Origin: Pseudomonadota bacterium
GTDB taxonomy: Bacteria; Myxococcota_A; Bradymonadia; UBA4248
Assembly: GCA_017441205.1 (NCBI GenBank)
Contig: JAFRYG010000021.1
Location: 1 to 37,749, forward strand
DNA length: 37,749 nucleotides
Reading direction: 5' to 3'
The notes under the pieces are model-generated. The model did no database searches. It was not told the origin of the DNA and saw only the letters and a program-made list of their open reading frames with translations. Below are positions 9,779-18,251 of the stretch, piece after piece; within the stretch, counting starts at the first letter, position 1; each line of letters begins with the position of its first letter. The position numbers were made by a program, and so were the translations under genes.

Positions 9779-9808
9779 TCCATCATATTCCAAAGAACCA
9801 TCGGACAG

Positions 9809-11554
9809 TTAAGGCTCGCACCCTTTCTCATCACTGCAGCCGCCGCTGCAGCTTTCATACGACACGATGGCATAACCGTAACTCCCCTTGACACCTTCAC
9901 GGCATTCAACTTTGGCATAGGATGATTGCCCGGATTCCGGATTATCGGGATATTGATAATAACAACGCTGCTTCAAAGCCGTATCCGGCGTGCAGGTATA
10001 ACCGCATGCCGCAGTACCATCCGCCTTGAGATAACAGGACTTGCCCGAACCACAGAGCAGATCGGATGCATAGCCATCCAACGAACATATCACTCCCCTG
10101 TCTGCCCCCAGGCACTTCTCGGTACAATTGCCATCCTTCACGCAGGTTTTGTTGTCGGCACAGCCATATTCACACTGAAAAAGTGAATTGTCATCGCGAA
10201 TATAGAACATGCCAGCGTCGGTCTGTTTGCAAATCGTATCGACCTGGAATCCGGAACCACAGGCAGAACTCTTCTGGCCGGTTTTGGTACACTTTTCCAG
10301 GCACATGGTTTCTGAATCGTAGGCTGCGCATTGATATCCCTGCGGACAATCCAGCCTGACCCATACCGGGCCATCTGATGTTTCTGCACAATAAATCAAC
10401 GCATTGCCGACACAGAATGGACTCGACTCTGTCTGACAGGATTTGCCCAGCACATCGACGCATTTGCCTTCACTGCAATAGCCGTCTGAACACTCCACTT
10501 TACTCGTCTTGCCCGTCGATTTGTCGCATTTCAAGAGCGAGCTTTTATCCTGACAGACATCCGACGTACACTTGGTTTCTTCGAGACATTTGCCGGCATC
10601 ACATCCATTCGGGCAAGGCTCAGTACTCGTTTTGCCCGTCGATTTATCGCACTTCAAAAGCGTATTGCCGTCCTGACAAGCATCTTCCTTGCACTTATCA
10701 TCAGGCGCATCCTGGCATTTGCCGGCATCACAACCATTCGGGCACGGTTCAGTACTCGTTTGGCCCGTCGATTTGTCGCATTTCAAAAGCGTATTGCCGT
10801 CCTGACAAACATCTTTCTTGCACTTATCATCAGGTGCATCCTGACAATTGCCGGCATCACAACCATTCGGGCAAGGCTCAGCACTCGTTTGGCCCGTCGA
10901 TATGTCACATTTCAAAAGCGTGTTATTGTCATGACAAACGTCCTGTGTACATTTCTTCGATTCGAGACATTTGCCGGCATCACACCCATTCGGACAAGGC
11001 TCTGCATTCGTTTTGCCCGTCGACGTGTCGCATTTTAAAAGCGTGTTGGCATCAAAACAGACATCGTAGGAACATTTGACTTCCGGCAACGAACGGCATG
11101 CATTGGATTCGCAGCCGTTCGGACACACCTCGACGGTCGTTTTTCCCGTCAGTTGATTGCATTTTGCCAGCGTATTAGGATCCAGACAGGCATCTCCCGT
11201 ACACTTTACCGAAGCCTCAATGCACTGCCCATTCGTACAAACTTCCGAGCACTTTTGTACGGTTGTCTTACCCGTAACTGTGTCACATTTCAGCAATGTT
11301 TTGGCATCGACACACATATTAGATGTACATTTTGCAGGCGCATCCTGACATTTTCCGGAACTGCAGCCGCCATCACACGTCTCAAACGTTTTATTCCCTG
11401 TGGCAGCATCACATTTGACCAGTGTCCTGGTATCGTAACAATAATCCGAACTGCAGCCGACAGCCCTATGTTCATCTGAATCATCGCTGCATCCCATCGT
11501 CATCGGTGATGCAACAGCCAAAACTATCCATACAATATATTTTTTATTCATCAT
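9809..11554 (-). CDS. Cys-rich lipoprotein with eight six-Cys repeats
   Basis: Start chosen at the ATG ending at 11554, because GGGATAA lies 8 nt upstream and the signal then reads MMNKKYIVWIVLAVASPMTMGC, a lipoprotein signal. An in-frame ATG at 11575 lies 3 nt after the previous gene's stop and could be used by coupling. Eight repeats of about 40 residues follow with the spacing C-x4-C-x8-C-x11-C-x3-C-x4-C and the core TLLKCDKSTGKT then EPCPNGCDAGKC. A non-repetitive Cys-rich domain of about 200 residues ends in CSGGCSDEKGCEP. Each repeat should form a compact disulfide-stapled unit, giving a rigid surface stalk. Function is unknown; adhesion or surface display is a guess. It shares the repeat with the gene directly upstream, so the two are probably one operon. 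Confidence 0.88.
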   Translation of the reverse strand: MMNKKYIVWIVLAVASPMTMGCSDDSDEHRAVGCSSDYCYDTRTLVKCDAATGNKTFETCDGGCSSGKCQDAPAKCTSNMCVDAKTLLKCDTVTGKTTVQKCSEVCTNGQCIEASVKCTGDACLDPNTLAKCNQLTGKTTVEVCPNGCESNACRSLPEVKCSYDVCFDANTLLKCDTSTGKTNAEPCPNGCDAGKCLESKKCTQDVCHDNNTLLKCDISTGQTSAEPCPNGCDAGNCQDAPDDKCKKDVCQDGNTLLKCDKSTGQTSTEPCPNGCDAGKCQDAPDDKCKEDACQDGNTLLKCDKSTGKTSTEPCPNGCDAGKCLEETKCTSDVCQDKSSLLKCDKSTGKTSKVECSDGYCSEGKCVDVLGKSCQTESSPFCVGNALIYCAETSDGPVWVRLDCPQGYQCAAYDSETMCLEKCTKTGQKSSACGSGFQVDTICKQTDAGMFYIRDDNSLFQCEYGCADNKTCVKDGNCTEKCLGADRGVICSLDGYASDLLCGSGKSCYLKADGTAACGYTCTPDTALKQRCYYQYPDNPESGQSSYAKVECREGVKGSYGYAIVSYESCSGGCSDEKGCEP

Positions 11555-11578
11555 TATTCTTATCCCGATTGTCATGAA

Positions 11579-12028
11579 CTAAGGCAAACATGCTCCGGCA
11601 TTGCAGCCATTGGAACACGCTTCCTCCATCGTTCCACCCGATTCCAAATCGCATTTTAAAAGTGTTTTCGAGTCCTTACATACATTTGCAGTACACTTCT
11701 CACCGAGGCACTGACCATCCCTGCAAAAGCCGGAAGGACAATTCTGAGCAGAATACAGTCCCGTTTCGGTATCGCATTTGTACAAAGTCTTGATATCGAG
11801 ACATTGATTGGAACGGCATCTGATGCCTTGTCTCTCAATGCATTTTCCATCGACGCAACCATTGGGACAATCCATGAGTGAAGCTTCACCCGTCTCAAGA
11901 TTACATGTACGCAGCGTCCAGTTGTCCTCGCAATAAATCCGATGACACTTTTGTTCCCCCTCATCACATCCCATCATTGCGAACGATGCGATGAGCAGTG
12001 CAATACCGATAGTCTGATTTTTGGTCAT
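11579..12028 (-). CDS. Small Cys-rich lipoprotein with three six-Cys repeats
   Basis: Start set at the ATG ending at 12028, with GGAGG nine nt upstream. The frame is open further upstream, but that part is charged and not signal-like. The signal MTKNQTIGIALLIASFAMMGC carries a lipobox. Three copies of the six-Cys repeat of the neighbouring gene follow (for example TLLKCDLESGGT and SNGCNAGACLP), and the protein ends exactly at the end of the third. It looks like a short paralogue of the downstream gene, either a stand-alone small surface lipoprotein or the product of a split. The spacing to the next gene (3-24 nt depending on its start) implies co-transcription. Confidence 0.82.
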   Translation of the reverse strand: MTKNQTIGIALLIASFAMMGCDEGEQKCHRIYCEDNWTLRTCNLETGEASLMDCPNGCVDGKCIERQGIRCRSNQCLDIKTLYKCDTETGLYSAQNCPSGFCRDGQCLGEKCTANVCKDSKTLLKCDLESGGTMEEACSNGCNAGACLP

Positions 12029-12110
12029 TTTCCTATCCTCCAGTTCTGGACTTCTCCCCCCACGATCTTTTATTTCGTCCTTGTTTTTTGCCCCATTCCT
12101 CAAAGCCCCT

Positions 12111-12127
12111 CTTCCCCAATGGGGAAG
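12111..12127. other. Intergenic hairpin
   Basis: CTTCCCC-AAT-GGGGAAG is a perfect 7-bp stem. Looser outer pairing is possible through the CAAAG and CTTTG nearby. It lies between two minus-strand genes, downstream of the beta-helix lipoprotein. No T run follows on the minus strand, so termination is uncertain. Confidence 0.4.
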
Positions 12128-12166
12128 ATGGACTTTGGAAGGGAGAATGATATCTCTTTCAATCTA

Positions 12167-14842
12167 TTATTTCTCATTCACCTTGACGTTGCGATACATA
12201 TATGTATTGCTGCTCAGTCTCCATTTCTTTTTGGATGCCGAACTGAAATTCTTAATATTGATTGTCTCGGTCACATGATATTTATATTTCATTGCTTTTT
12301 CATCCGCTGCGGTTTTGACCTTTGTAATATCGCCGAGCAGATAGATTCCGCCATAGCTGCTGTCATGCTTTGAATCATCGACCGTGAGCCCATCTATGGT
12401 GATGGTCGTCGGCATATAGCACTCATATCCGAAATAATGCTGTCCGGTAAAACTTCCGCCAATCAGATTGGCGCTGCTGATTTTCTTTCCCTGCTTCGGC
12501 ACCCATGTACAATTCTTGATTTCTACATCACCATGCCAGGTGGAACCGTAATCGCTGCGAAGATTAATAAAGGACGAGCCATAGAGCGTCGAATTTTCGA
12601 CTTTCAGCAAGCCTTCACCGATGGCATTCAGGCACTGATGTCCAAGTTTTGAACCCGTTATGGTCACATTCGCGACGCCCTGATGCGCATCAAAGCGACT
12701 GAATGTACAATCCTTCACGACGATATCCTTGCAGAAATTCGAGCCCATGATCCCCCAGTAATTGGTATCCAGAATATCGGTCGTCTGTTTGCAATTATCA
12801 AATGTCAAATGAATCACTCTCGCAGGGCCAATATCATATGTACCCATGGAGACTTCTTTGCCGGCGGAACCAATTGTTTTGTATGTTTTATGTGCTGTAA
12901 ATGTACTATTTTTTACAAGTATATTTGCGCAATTACTCATCGTTAAAATGCCGGAATAGGGTGCCCCATGGTCAAGTTCACCTTTCACATAATGAACGAG
13001 ACCATCGACTGTGACATTAGAACGCTGAATATTGATGCCGCGCGCATAATAATTGTATTTGGATTCTGCCTGATTGGCTATCGTCGTGAACGTCCCGCCC
13101 TTCAGAGTCAGCGGCTTCTCATCCATAGGGATGAACTTCGCCGATGTAATCTCTTTATAGTCCCACATAATCGGTGCATTCTTATCGACATTGCCTTCCT
13201 TGTCGACGACGATAATATCCTGCTGATCTGTTCCGTCATTCTGGTTCAGACCTTCGCGTATATATTGCTTTACTTTGTTATTGACGACCATCACGATCGA
13301 CTTCTTCGGCAGATTTAACCCATCTATTTTATTCTGGTGCCGTTTGAGTGTCTTGAGTTTGTTCGGACAATCCTTGGCCGTCCCGACAAGACACTGTTCC
13401 TTCTCGTCAGATCGCACATTGAACAGGTTCTTCCCCCTCTTATCGATGCCTACTTTTGAATCATCAATAATAAAATTCGCCCCTGTCCAGTCCGTATCCG
13501 TCTTGACAATTGCACCGCCTTCCATCGCTGCAACATAATATGTCGCATCTTTATCCGCTTTGACGTTGAGATGATATTTATTGGCGCATTCATGGGTCTT
13601 AATGAGGGCATTCAGATCTTCCGTCTTGCCATCACCGACAGCACCAAACTCACTGTATTTCAATACGGTCGCATTGGGATCCAGTTTGTGCCCTTTTTTG
13701 ACGCCATCACAAACCAAATCACATACGCAGTTATCTGCATTGAGCTTCTTGCCTTCAGCGGCGCAGCTTTCCTCGGTTTTGGGGCATTTTTTCTCAACAC
13801 ACGCACATTTGTCAGCATCGAAATCTTTATTATCGGCAGCACAAATTGCTTCGCTCTTGTCGCATGCTTTTTCGACGCACGCACATTTGTCAGCATCGAA
13901 CAATTTGTTTTCGGCGGCACAAATTGCTTCGCTCTTGTCGCATGCTCTTTCGACACACTCGCAGTCAACAATATTGAACGTTTTATTATCCTCAGCACAG
14001 GTTTCTTCCGTTTTGTCGCAATCCTTCACGATGCATGCACAAAGCGACTCATCGAAGGCACGGTCTTCGGCAGCGCAAATCTCTTCGCTCTTGTCGCATG
14101 TTTTTTCAACACATGCGCAGTCAACAATATCAAACGATTTGTTTTCGGCAGCGCAGGTTTCCTCAGTTTTGTCGCAATCCTTCACGATGCATGCACAGAG
14201 CGACTCATCAAAGGCCCGGTCTTCGACAGCGCAAATCTCTTCGCTCTTGTCGCATGTTTTCTCGACGCACGCGCAGTTGTCTGCATCGAACGACTTGTAT
14301 TCGGCGGCACAGCTCTCTTCGCTCTTGTCGCATGCCTTTTCGACGCACGCGCAATTGTCCGCATCGAACGACTTGTCTTCGGCAGCACAGCTCTCTTCGC
14401 TCTTGTCGCATGTTTTCTCGACGCACGCGCAATTGTCTGGATCGAAGTCCTTGTTTTCATCGGCGCAGGATTTCTCAGTTTTATCGCACTTCTTCCCGAC
14501 GCAGGCGCATTTGTCTGGATCGAAGTCTTTGTTTTCATCGGCGCAGGATTTCTCAGTTTTATCGCATTTCTTTGCGACGCACGAACAATTGGCTGAGTCG
14601 AAATCCTTATTACTGGCAGCACAGGTTTCTTCACTTATGTCGCACTCAGCTTCGACACATTCGCAGTTGTCCGCATCGAACGATTTGCTCTCGGCAGTGC
14701 AGATTTCTTCACTCTTATCACATGATGAGGATGAACTGTCATTATCGCAGCCGCCCATCGACAATGCAAGGCCAAGACATATCAGCGCAAGACGATTTTT
14801 ATACAGAATAGAACGCGTTAATTCATAAAATGATTTTTCCAT
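12167..14842 (-). CDS. Lipoprotein: 13 four-Cys repeats plus pectate-lyase-like beta-helix
   Basis: Start at the ATG ending at 14842, with GGAG 7 nt upstream; an in-frame ATG at 14878 has no such site. The N-terminus is a lipoprotein signal ending in LSMGGC. Thirteen repeats of 26 residues follow, each with C-x6-C-x11-C-x-C-x4 and the core DKSEE...FDADNCACVEK. Repeats 7-8 and 9-10 are near-copies, showing block duplication of 156 bp. From about residue 375 comes a pectate-lyase-superfamily motif (KYSEFGAVGDGKTEDLNALI), then a right-handed parallel beta-helix with ladder strands such as TFDNCKQTTDILDTNYWG and VEIKNCTWVPKQGK. Such helices bind or cleave polysaccharide. No catalytic residues can be assigned, so it is either a surface polysaccharide lyase/hydrolase or a binding protein on a Cys-rich stalk. 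Confidence 0.88.
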   Translation of the reverse strand: MEKSFYELTRSILYKNRLALICLGLALSMGGCDNDSSSSSCDKSEEICTAESKSFDADNCECVEAECDISEETCAASNKDFDSANCSCVAKKCDKTEKSCADENKDFDPDKCACVGKKCDKTEKSCADENKDFDPDNCACVEKTCDKSEESCAAEDKSFDADNCACVEKACDKSEESCAAEYKSFDADNCACVEKTCDKSEEICAVEDRAFDESLCACIVKDCDKTEETCAAENKSFDIVDCACVEKTCDKSEEICAAEDRAFDESLCACIVKDCDKTEETCAEDNKTFNIVDCECVERACDKSEAICAAENKLFDADKCACVEKACDKSEAICAADNKDFDADKCACVEKKCPKTEESCAAEGKKLNADNCVCDLVCDGVKKGHKLDPNATVLKYSEFGAVGDGKTEDLNALIKTHECANKYHLNVKADKDATYYVAAMEGGAIVKTDTDWTGANFIIDDSKVGIDKRGKNLFNVRSDEKEQCLVGTAKDCPNKLKTLKRHQNKIDGLNLPKKSIVMVVNNKVKQYIREGLNQNDGTDQQDIIVVDKEGNVDKNAPIMWDYKEITSAKFIPMDEKPLTLKGGTFTTIANQAESKYNYYARGINIQRSNVTVDGLVHYVKGELDHGAPYSGILTMSNCANILVKNSTFTAHKTYKTIGSAGKEVSMGTYDIGPARVIHLTFDNCKQTTDILDTNYWGIMGSNFCKDIVVKDCTFSRFDAHQGVANVTITGSKLGHQCLNAIGEGLLKVENSTLYGSSFINLRSDYGSTWHGDVEIKNCTWVPKQGKKISSANLIGGSFTGQHYFGYECYMPTTITIDGLTVDDSKHDSSYGGIYLLGDITKVKTAADEKAMKYKYHVTETINIKNFSSASKKKWRLSSNTYMYRNVKVNEK

Positions 14843-14972
14843 TATCAGTCTCCTGCAGCAGAATTTCAGTAACAACAAACGCAGTGTACAACTGCATAAA
14901 ACTACAGCAATGCCAAAAGAATGTCCAGCTGCATGAGGAAATCACCCACGATGAATCTCAGAATCCGCCATA

Positions 14973-15005
14973 CCCCCCGGCAGTGCCTTTGGCACGACCG
15001 GGGGG
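14973..15005. repeat. Strong GC hairpin upstream of the beta-helix gene
   Basis: Outer arms CCCCCCGG and CCGGGGGG enclose an inner stem GTGCC-TTT-GGCAC. No T run follows. It resembles the GGGGCTCTGCCCC-type intergenic palindromes at the right end of the window in style, not in sequence. Confidence 0.6.
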
Positions 15006-15095
15006 ACAAAATGCGATGCTCTTATTTTGCGGAATTACATCGTTAAATGGCTTTTAGCCCATCCGCGCGCCATAGAGAGAGGCGGAATTCCTGTG

Positions 15096-15529
15096 TTATT
15101 TATTCAGTTTCCATTCGATGGTTTCGAGAAGAGGATTCTTTTCTTTTTTTAATGAACCGACGGATTCGAGCATCGGCATGTGAATTTCCTTGAGTTGTTC
15201 GTTATTGTATATTTCAAACGCCTCACCGACAGATTCCAATTCAGGCATATATATTTCTTTAAGTTTCTCATTATAACACATTCATACGCATTACAATTCA
15301 GTATATATTCAATCCCTTGACTCCAACAAGATTTATGAAAGCATTTATCACATTTTTCATTATAACAATACAAATGTTATCCTCATTACAACTACTCAAC
15401 GATGCATCACATAACTTTTCTACAACAATCAAATCATCCAGTACCTTAACACACTTTCCAGACTCATTTCATCGCAGCAAAGCAAAAACACGAAATCAAC
15501 AAACATAAGCTCAGACGTTTCATACCCAT
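15096..15529 (-). pseudogene. Decayed secreted LRR-like protein gene (several frameshifts)
   Basis: Reading the minus strand from 15529: AGAAGGAG is followed by an ATG and a clear signal peptide (MGMKRLSLCLLISCFCFAA), but the frame stops after about 21 codons. Sense then continues in other frames. One gives ESGKCVKVLDDLIVVEKLCD, the next YCYNEKCDKCFHKSCW, and the last (15096-15281) CYNEKLKEIYMPELESVG and NEQLKEIHMPMLESVGSL, which is a leucine-rich or receptor-L-like repeat. At least three frame changes are needed (near 15470, 15370 and 15283). Base composition is AT-rich compared with the neighbours. It is a dead surface-protein gene; low-complexity AT-rich DNA surrounds it. Confidence 0.55.
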
Positions 15530-15543
15530 TCTCCTTCTAAAAC

Positions 15544-15662
15544 AGGCATAAATCTATTTTTCGCCATCATAGATTTATTGTTAAAATCCCGATTTTACAA
15601 GACTTGTTATTATATTAGCGACAAATTTACGATAAATTTGCACCTTCGTAACATTTATGCCT
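15544..15662. repeat. Short element bounded by 10-bp inverted repeats
   Basis: AGGCATAAAT at 15544-15553 and ATTTATGCCT at 15653-15662 are perfect inverted repeats about 100 bp apart. A second palindrome lies inside (CAAATTTA-CGA-TAAATTTG, 15622-15640). It could be a tiny non-autonomous element or chance in AT-rich DNA. No gene is visible in this stretch. Confidence 0.3.
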
Positions 15663-15693
15663 TTGGGGTTATCCGCACGATGTTATTAGTCCA

Positions 15694-15960
15694 TCAGGAC
15701 GAGGTTATCGTCTCATGGTGAATAGGCACCTTAAAGATGACTGAGTAATGCGGAGTCGCTCGGGCGTATCTGCGCCGAATACGGTTTTGAGCACCGATCC
15801 TTTCAAATTCGACGCCGTATTGTGCCGAAATCTGCCTGCAGCCGTAATAAAACCACGTTTGATGAGCGGATAACCAGGATTGAAGCGGTTTTGTGCCTCG
15901 ACATTGATGATGAGTTTTACACGTTCTTCGGTTGGCGTCACGGCGAAAAAACGAATATCT
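15694..15960 (-). pseudogene. Remnant of a PD-(D/E)XK nuclease family transposase (Rpn-like)
   Basis: The minus strand from 15960 reads DIRFFAV then EERVKLIINVEAQNRFNPGY and PLIKRG, which matches the core of the PD-(D/E)XK transposase/Rpn family, whose members read close to LIINVEAQ...PGYPLIKRGIYYCSRMIS. At the T run opposite 15849-15852 the frame breaks. Adding one base restores FYYGCRQISAQYGVEFE, the expected continuation, which runs to a stop at 15694. The N-terminus is missing, cut off at the 23-bp repeat array. It is therefore both truncated and frameshifted. Family identification is by recalled motif, not search. Confidence 0.6.
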
Positions 15961-15963
15961 AAA

Positions 15964-16032
15964 ATTATGCCAAACTGCGGATTAAAATTATGCCAAACTG
16001 CGGATTAATATCATGCCAAACTGCGGTTTTTG
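15964..16032. repeat. 23-bp direct repeat array A (three units) before ATPase A
   Basis: Three head-to-tail units of exactly 23 bp share ATGCCAAACTGCGG, starting at 15967, 15990 and 16013, and are joined by AT-rich spacers (ATTAAAATT type). The array truncates the transposase remnant on its left and ends about 24 bp before the TATAAT of ATPase A. The same period and position recur at array B. Confidence 0.85.
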
Positions 16033-16055
16033 TTTAAAACAGAGGAATTATACCG

Positions 16056-16061
16056 TATAAT
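16056..16061 (+). promoter_or_regulatory. -10 element of ATPase A
   Basis: A perfect TATAAT lies 24 bp after array A. No good -35 is present at 17 bp, only a T-rich TTGTTT at a 20-bp spacing. A weak -35 next to a repeat array would fit activation by a protein bound to the repeats. Confidence 0.5.
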
Positions 16062-16101
16062 GCACCATTCAAGGGGGACGATGACATTGGGTGGAGTGAG
16101 C

Positions 16102-17373
16102 ATGTACAGGCCAAGAGTAATTGATGCGACCATTACGAACCGATTGAAGAACAAAGGGGCAATCCTTGTTGAAGGTGCAAAGTGGTGCGGTAAAACCACC
16201 ACTTGCGAACAACATGCGGCCAGCATTCTGTACATGAGTGATCCCGACAGGATAAAACATCATCTCCAACTGGCAGAAATCAGCCCACGTTCACTACTTC
16301 TTGGGGAAACGCCGCGCTTGATAGATGAATGGCAGATAGCACCCAAATTATGGGATGCCGTGCGTTTCGAGACGGATCACCGGGAGGGTTTCGGTCATTT
16401 CCTGCTAACAGGTTCCTCTGTGCCTGCGGAAATGTGGGACGTGCATCACACGGGGACTGGACGGTTTGCCTGGCTCAGGATGCGCCCCATGAGTCTGTAT
16501 GAATCCGAAGAATCCACTGGTGAGGTCAGTCTCGGCACACTGTTTCAACCTGATGATACGCCAGTCTTTGCAGAGAACCATGCAACGCTGCAGGATATCG
16601 CATTTCTGATCTGTCGTGGCGGATGGCCGCAGGCGACATTTTTGCAGGGTGAAGATGCCCTGGTACAGTCCTTCGATTATCTGGATGCTGTTGTAAAGTC
16701 AGATATTTGTCGCGTCGATGGCGTATCGAGAAATGAGACGCGAGCCCGTCTCCTGATGCGCTCTCTGGCCCGTCACCAGGGAACGCAGGCTTCCAATGCC
16801 ACGATCGGAGAGGATATTCATATCAATGAGGATAAGGAATTGAGCCGGGATACGGTGGCCTCCTATACAAATGCGCTCAAAAAGATATTTGTCATTGAGG
16901 ATTGTCCGGCGTGGAGTCCGAATCTACGCAGCAAAACGGCGATTCGCACGTCGGATACGCGCTTTTTTGTCGATCCGTCGATCGCCACTGCCGCGCTGGG
17001 TATCGGTCCCGGTGACCTTATGAACGATCTGGAAACCTTCGGGCTCTTCTTCGAAACGCTCTGTATCCGCGATTTGCGCGTCTATGCGGAGGCATTGGGG
17101 GGCAATGTTTACCATTTCCGTACAAAAGATGACCTGGAGTGCGATGCCGTGATTCATCTGCGCGACGGAAGCTACGGGCTGATCGAGGTCAAGCTCGGCG
17201 GTGACAAGCTTATTGAGGAAGGCGCACGCATGCTGAAAACCATAGCCAACAAAATCGATACGTCGAAGATGAAATCCCCGTCTTTCATGATGATCCTGAC
17301 AGCCACCGCGCCTTATGCTTACAAACGTGCAGATGGCGTGTACGTGGTCCCGGTCACGACGCTCAAGCATTAG
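16102..17373 (+). CDS. AAA_14/DUF4143 ATPase A
   Basis: Start chosen at ATG 16102, with GGAG just upstream and alignment with the N-terminus of ATPase B. Earlier in-frame ATGs at 16030 and 16081 exist, but 16030 lies upstream of the TATAAT. Walker A is GAKWCGKT (residues 25-32), Walker B is LIDEWQ, and a sensor follows in FLLTGSS, as in AAA_14. The C-terminal DUF4143 region ends in a restriction-endonuclease-like fold with CDAVIHL then GLIEVKLG, so the D...ExK residues are present. The family is widespread and poorly understood, with links to toxin-antitoxin-like and selfish modules. The gene follows 23-bp array A and converges on, and overlaps by 11 bp, the truncated collagen-like gene. It is about 50% similar to ATPase B by eye. 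Confidence 0.92.
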   Translation: MYRPRVIDATITNRLKNKGAILVEGAKWCGKTTTCEQHAASILYMSDPDRIKHHLQLAEISPRSLLLGETPRLIDEWQIAPKLWDAVRFETDHREGFGHFLLTGSSVPAEMWDVHHTGTGRFAWLRMRPMSLYESEESTGEVSLGTLFQPDDTPVFAENHATLQDIAFLICRGGWPQATFLQGEDALVQSFDYLDAVVKSDICRVDGVSRNETRARLLMRSLARHQGTQASNATIGEDIHINEDKELSRDTVASYTNALKKIFVIEDCPAWSPNLRSKTAIRTSDTRFFVDPSIATAALGIGPGDLMNDLETFGLFFETLCIRDLRVYAEALGGNVYHFRTKDDLECDAVIHLRDGSYGLIEVKLGGDKLIEEGARMLKTIANKIDTSKMKSPSFMMILTATAPYAYKRADGVYVVPVTTLKH

Positions 17374-17821
17374 TGCTATTGTTGTTCTCATCCAAACCGA
17401 CATCAATACGCATTCCGCCAAGGGCACAGTTGTCACCAACTTCATCGGATGTGACTACGAGCGCATTGTTGCCGTCTTGCCCATCCTGACCGTTCTGACC
17501 GTCCCGACCATCTTTGCCGACCTGACCATCCCGACCGTCCCGGCCGTCTTTGCCATCCTGACCATTCGAACCATCTATTCCATTTTGGCCGTTTACGCCG
17601 TTATCACCATTGCAGAGGTATTGGGTCTGCGCGTCATCGACCGTACCATCCACTAAAACCTCGATTTTAACACCGCCATTGCTACAGTTGCCCTGTACAC
17701 CGTCAAACTGCGTGGTTTGCATAGTGGTTATTGGGGATGTATTGTTTTTGTCTTCATGACAGCCTGTGTTCATGCATGCAATGATGGCAATGGATATGAC
17801 TGCGGTGATATACTTTTTCAT
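17363..17821 (-). CDS. Collagen-like lipoprotein, apparently truncated at the C-terminus
   Basis: Starts at the ATG ending at 17821 with GGGAGAAA upstream. The signal peptide MKKYITAVISIAIIACMNTGC gives a probable lipoprotein. A domain of about 50 residues follows (GNCSNGGVKIEVLVDGTVDD), then sixteen Gly-X-Y triplets (GQDGKDGRDGRDG type), then NALVVTSDEVGDNCALGG. Proteins of this kind normally continue past GLDENNN with an EF-like LD...E segment. Here the frame ends in STNA right at the 3' end of ATPase A, overlapping it by 11 bp. The most likely reading is that the gene lost its 3' end when the ATPase unit arrived. Collagen-like repeats form trimeric surface stalks. It may still be expressed. 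Confidence 0.75.
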   Translation of the reverse strand: MKKYITAVISIAIIACMNTGCHEDKNNTSPITTMQTTQFDGVQGNCSNGGVKIEVLVDGTVDDAQTQYLCNGDNGVNGQNGIDGSNGQDGKDGRDGRDGQVGKDGRDGQNGQDGQDGNNALVVTSDEVGDNCALGGMRIDVGLDENNNSTNA

Positions 17822-18056
17822 AATGCAATTTCTCCCTTGATGTTAATGTGTTGCATTACTGTTTAATATACTCGTTGTAACGGAATACCCGGATCAAGCT
17901 GCTTGGTGCAGAAATTTTGTATTTATCCTGCCCCCAATTTTGAAAGCCCCGTGATGCGGAAAACCGCACCAAACTTTAGGATTCATTTTATCACACTCTC
18001 ATCAAACCTACCAATAGGATAAGTATACTTTTCCTGCACATGATAAACCCAAGACT

Positions 18057-18251
18057 TCATGCCTGTTTCCCCGCATGATACCTAAAATTCGATAGGCTCA
18101 TGCCGCACGATTCTGCCGCTTGTGTACAGGTGATTTCACCGGCTTTCCATGCGGCGAGTGTATCAAAAAATATTTTGTCGAGCTGGAGTTTTGGCTTACC
18201 CCAGGTTTTGCCACGAGCTTTGGCGGCGGCGATGCCTCGGCCTGTCTTTGA
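18057..18251 (-). pseudogene. C-terminal remnant of a serine recombinase (resolvase/invertase)
   Basis: The minus strand reads SKTGRGIAAAKARGKTWGKP, then KLQLDKIFFDTLAAWKAGEI and TCTQAAESCGMSLSNFRYHA, to a TGA at 18057. GRGIAAAKARG...GKPK followed by a helix-turn-helix with A-W-K-x-GEIT is the C-terminus of the resolvase/Hin family. The catalytic N-terminal domain is absent; upstream bases belong to a nucleotidyltransferase remnant on the other strand. A 24-codon frame (MKSWVYHVQEKYTYPIGRFD start) overlaps the stop by ATGA and has no recognised family. It is a trace of past recombinase activity at this site. Confidence 0.6.

Noticed and set aside
13660..13998. Minus-strand alternative frame with its own start inside the beta-helix gene
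   Set aside because: Repeat-driven shadow frame within a continuous gene.
13581..14828. Long plus-strand frame (about 415 codons) over the beta-helix lipoprotein
   Set aside because: It is antisense to the 78-bp repeat array; exact repeat length keeps the other frames open. No signal peptide, ribosome-binding site or family.
16030..16101. Extended N-terminus of ATPase A
   Set aside because: The first ATG lies upstream of the TATAAT and has no counterpart in ATPase B; start moved to 16102.
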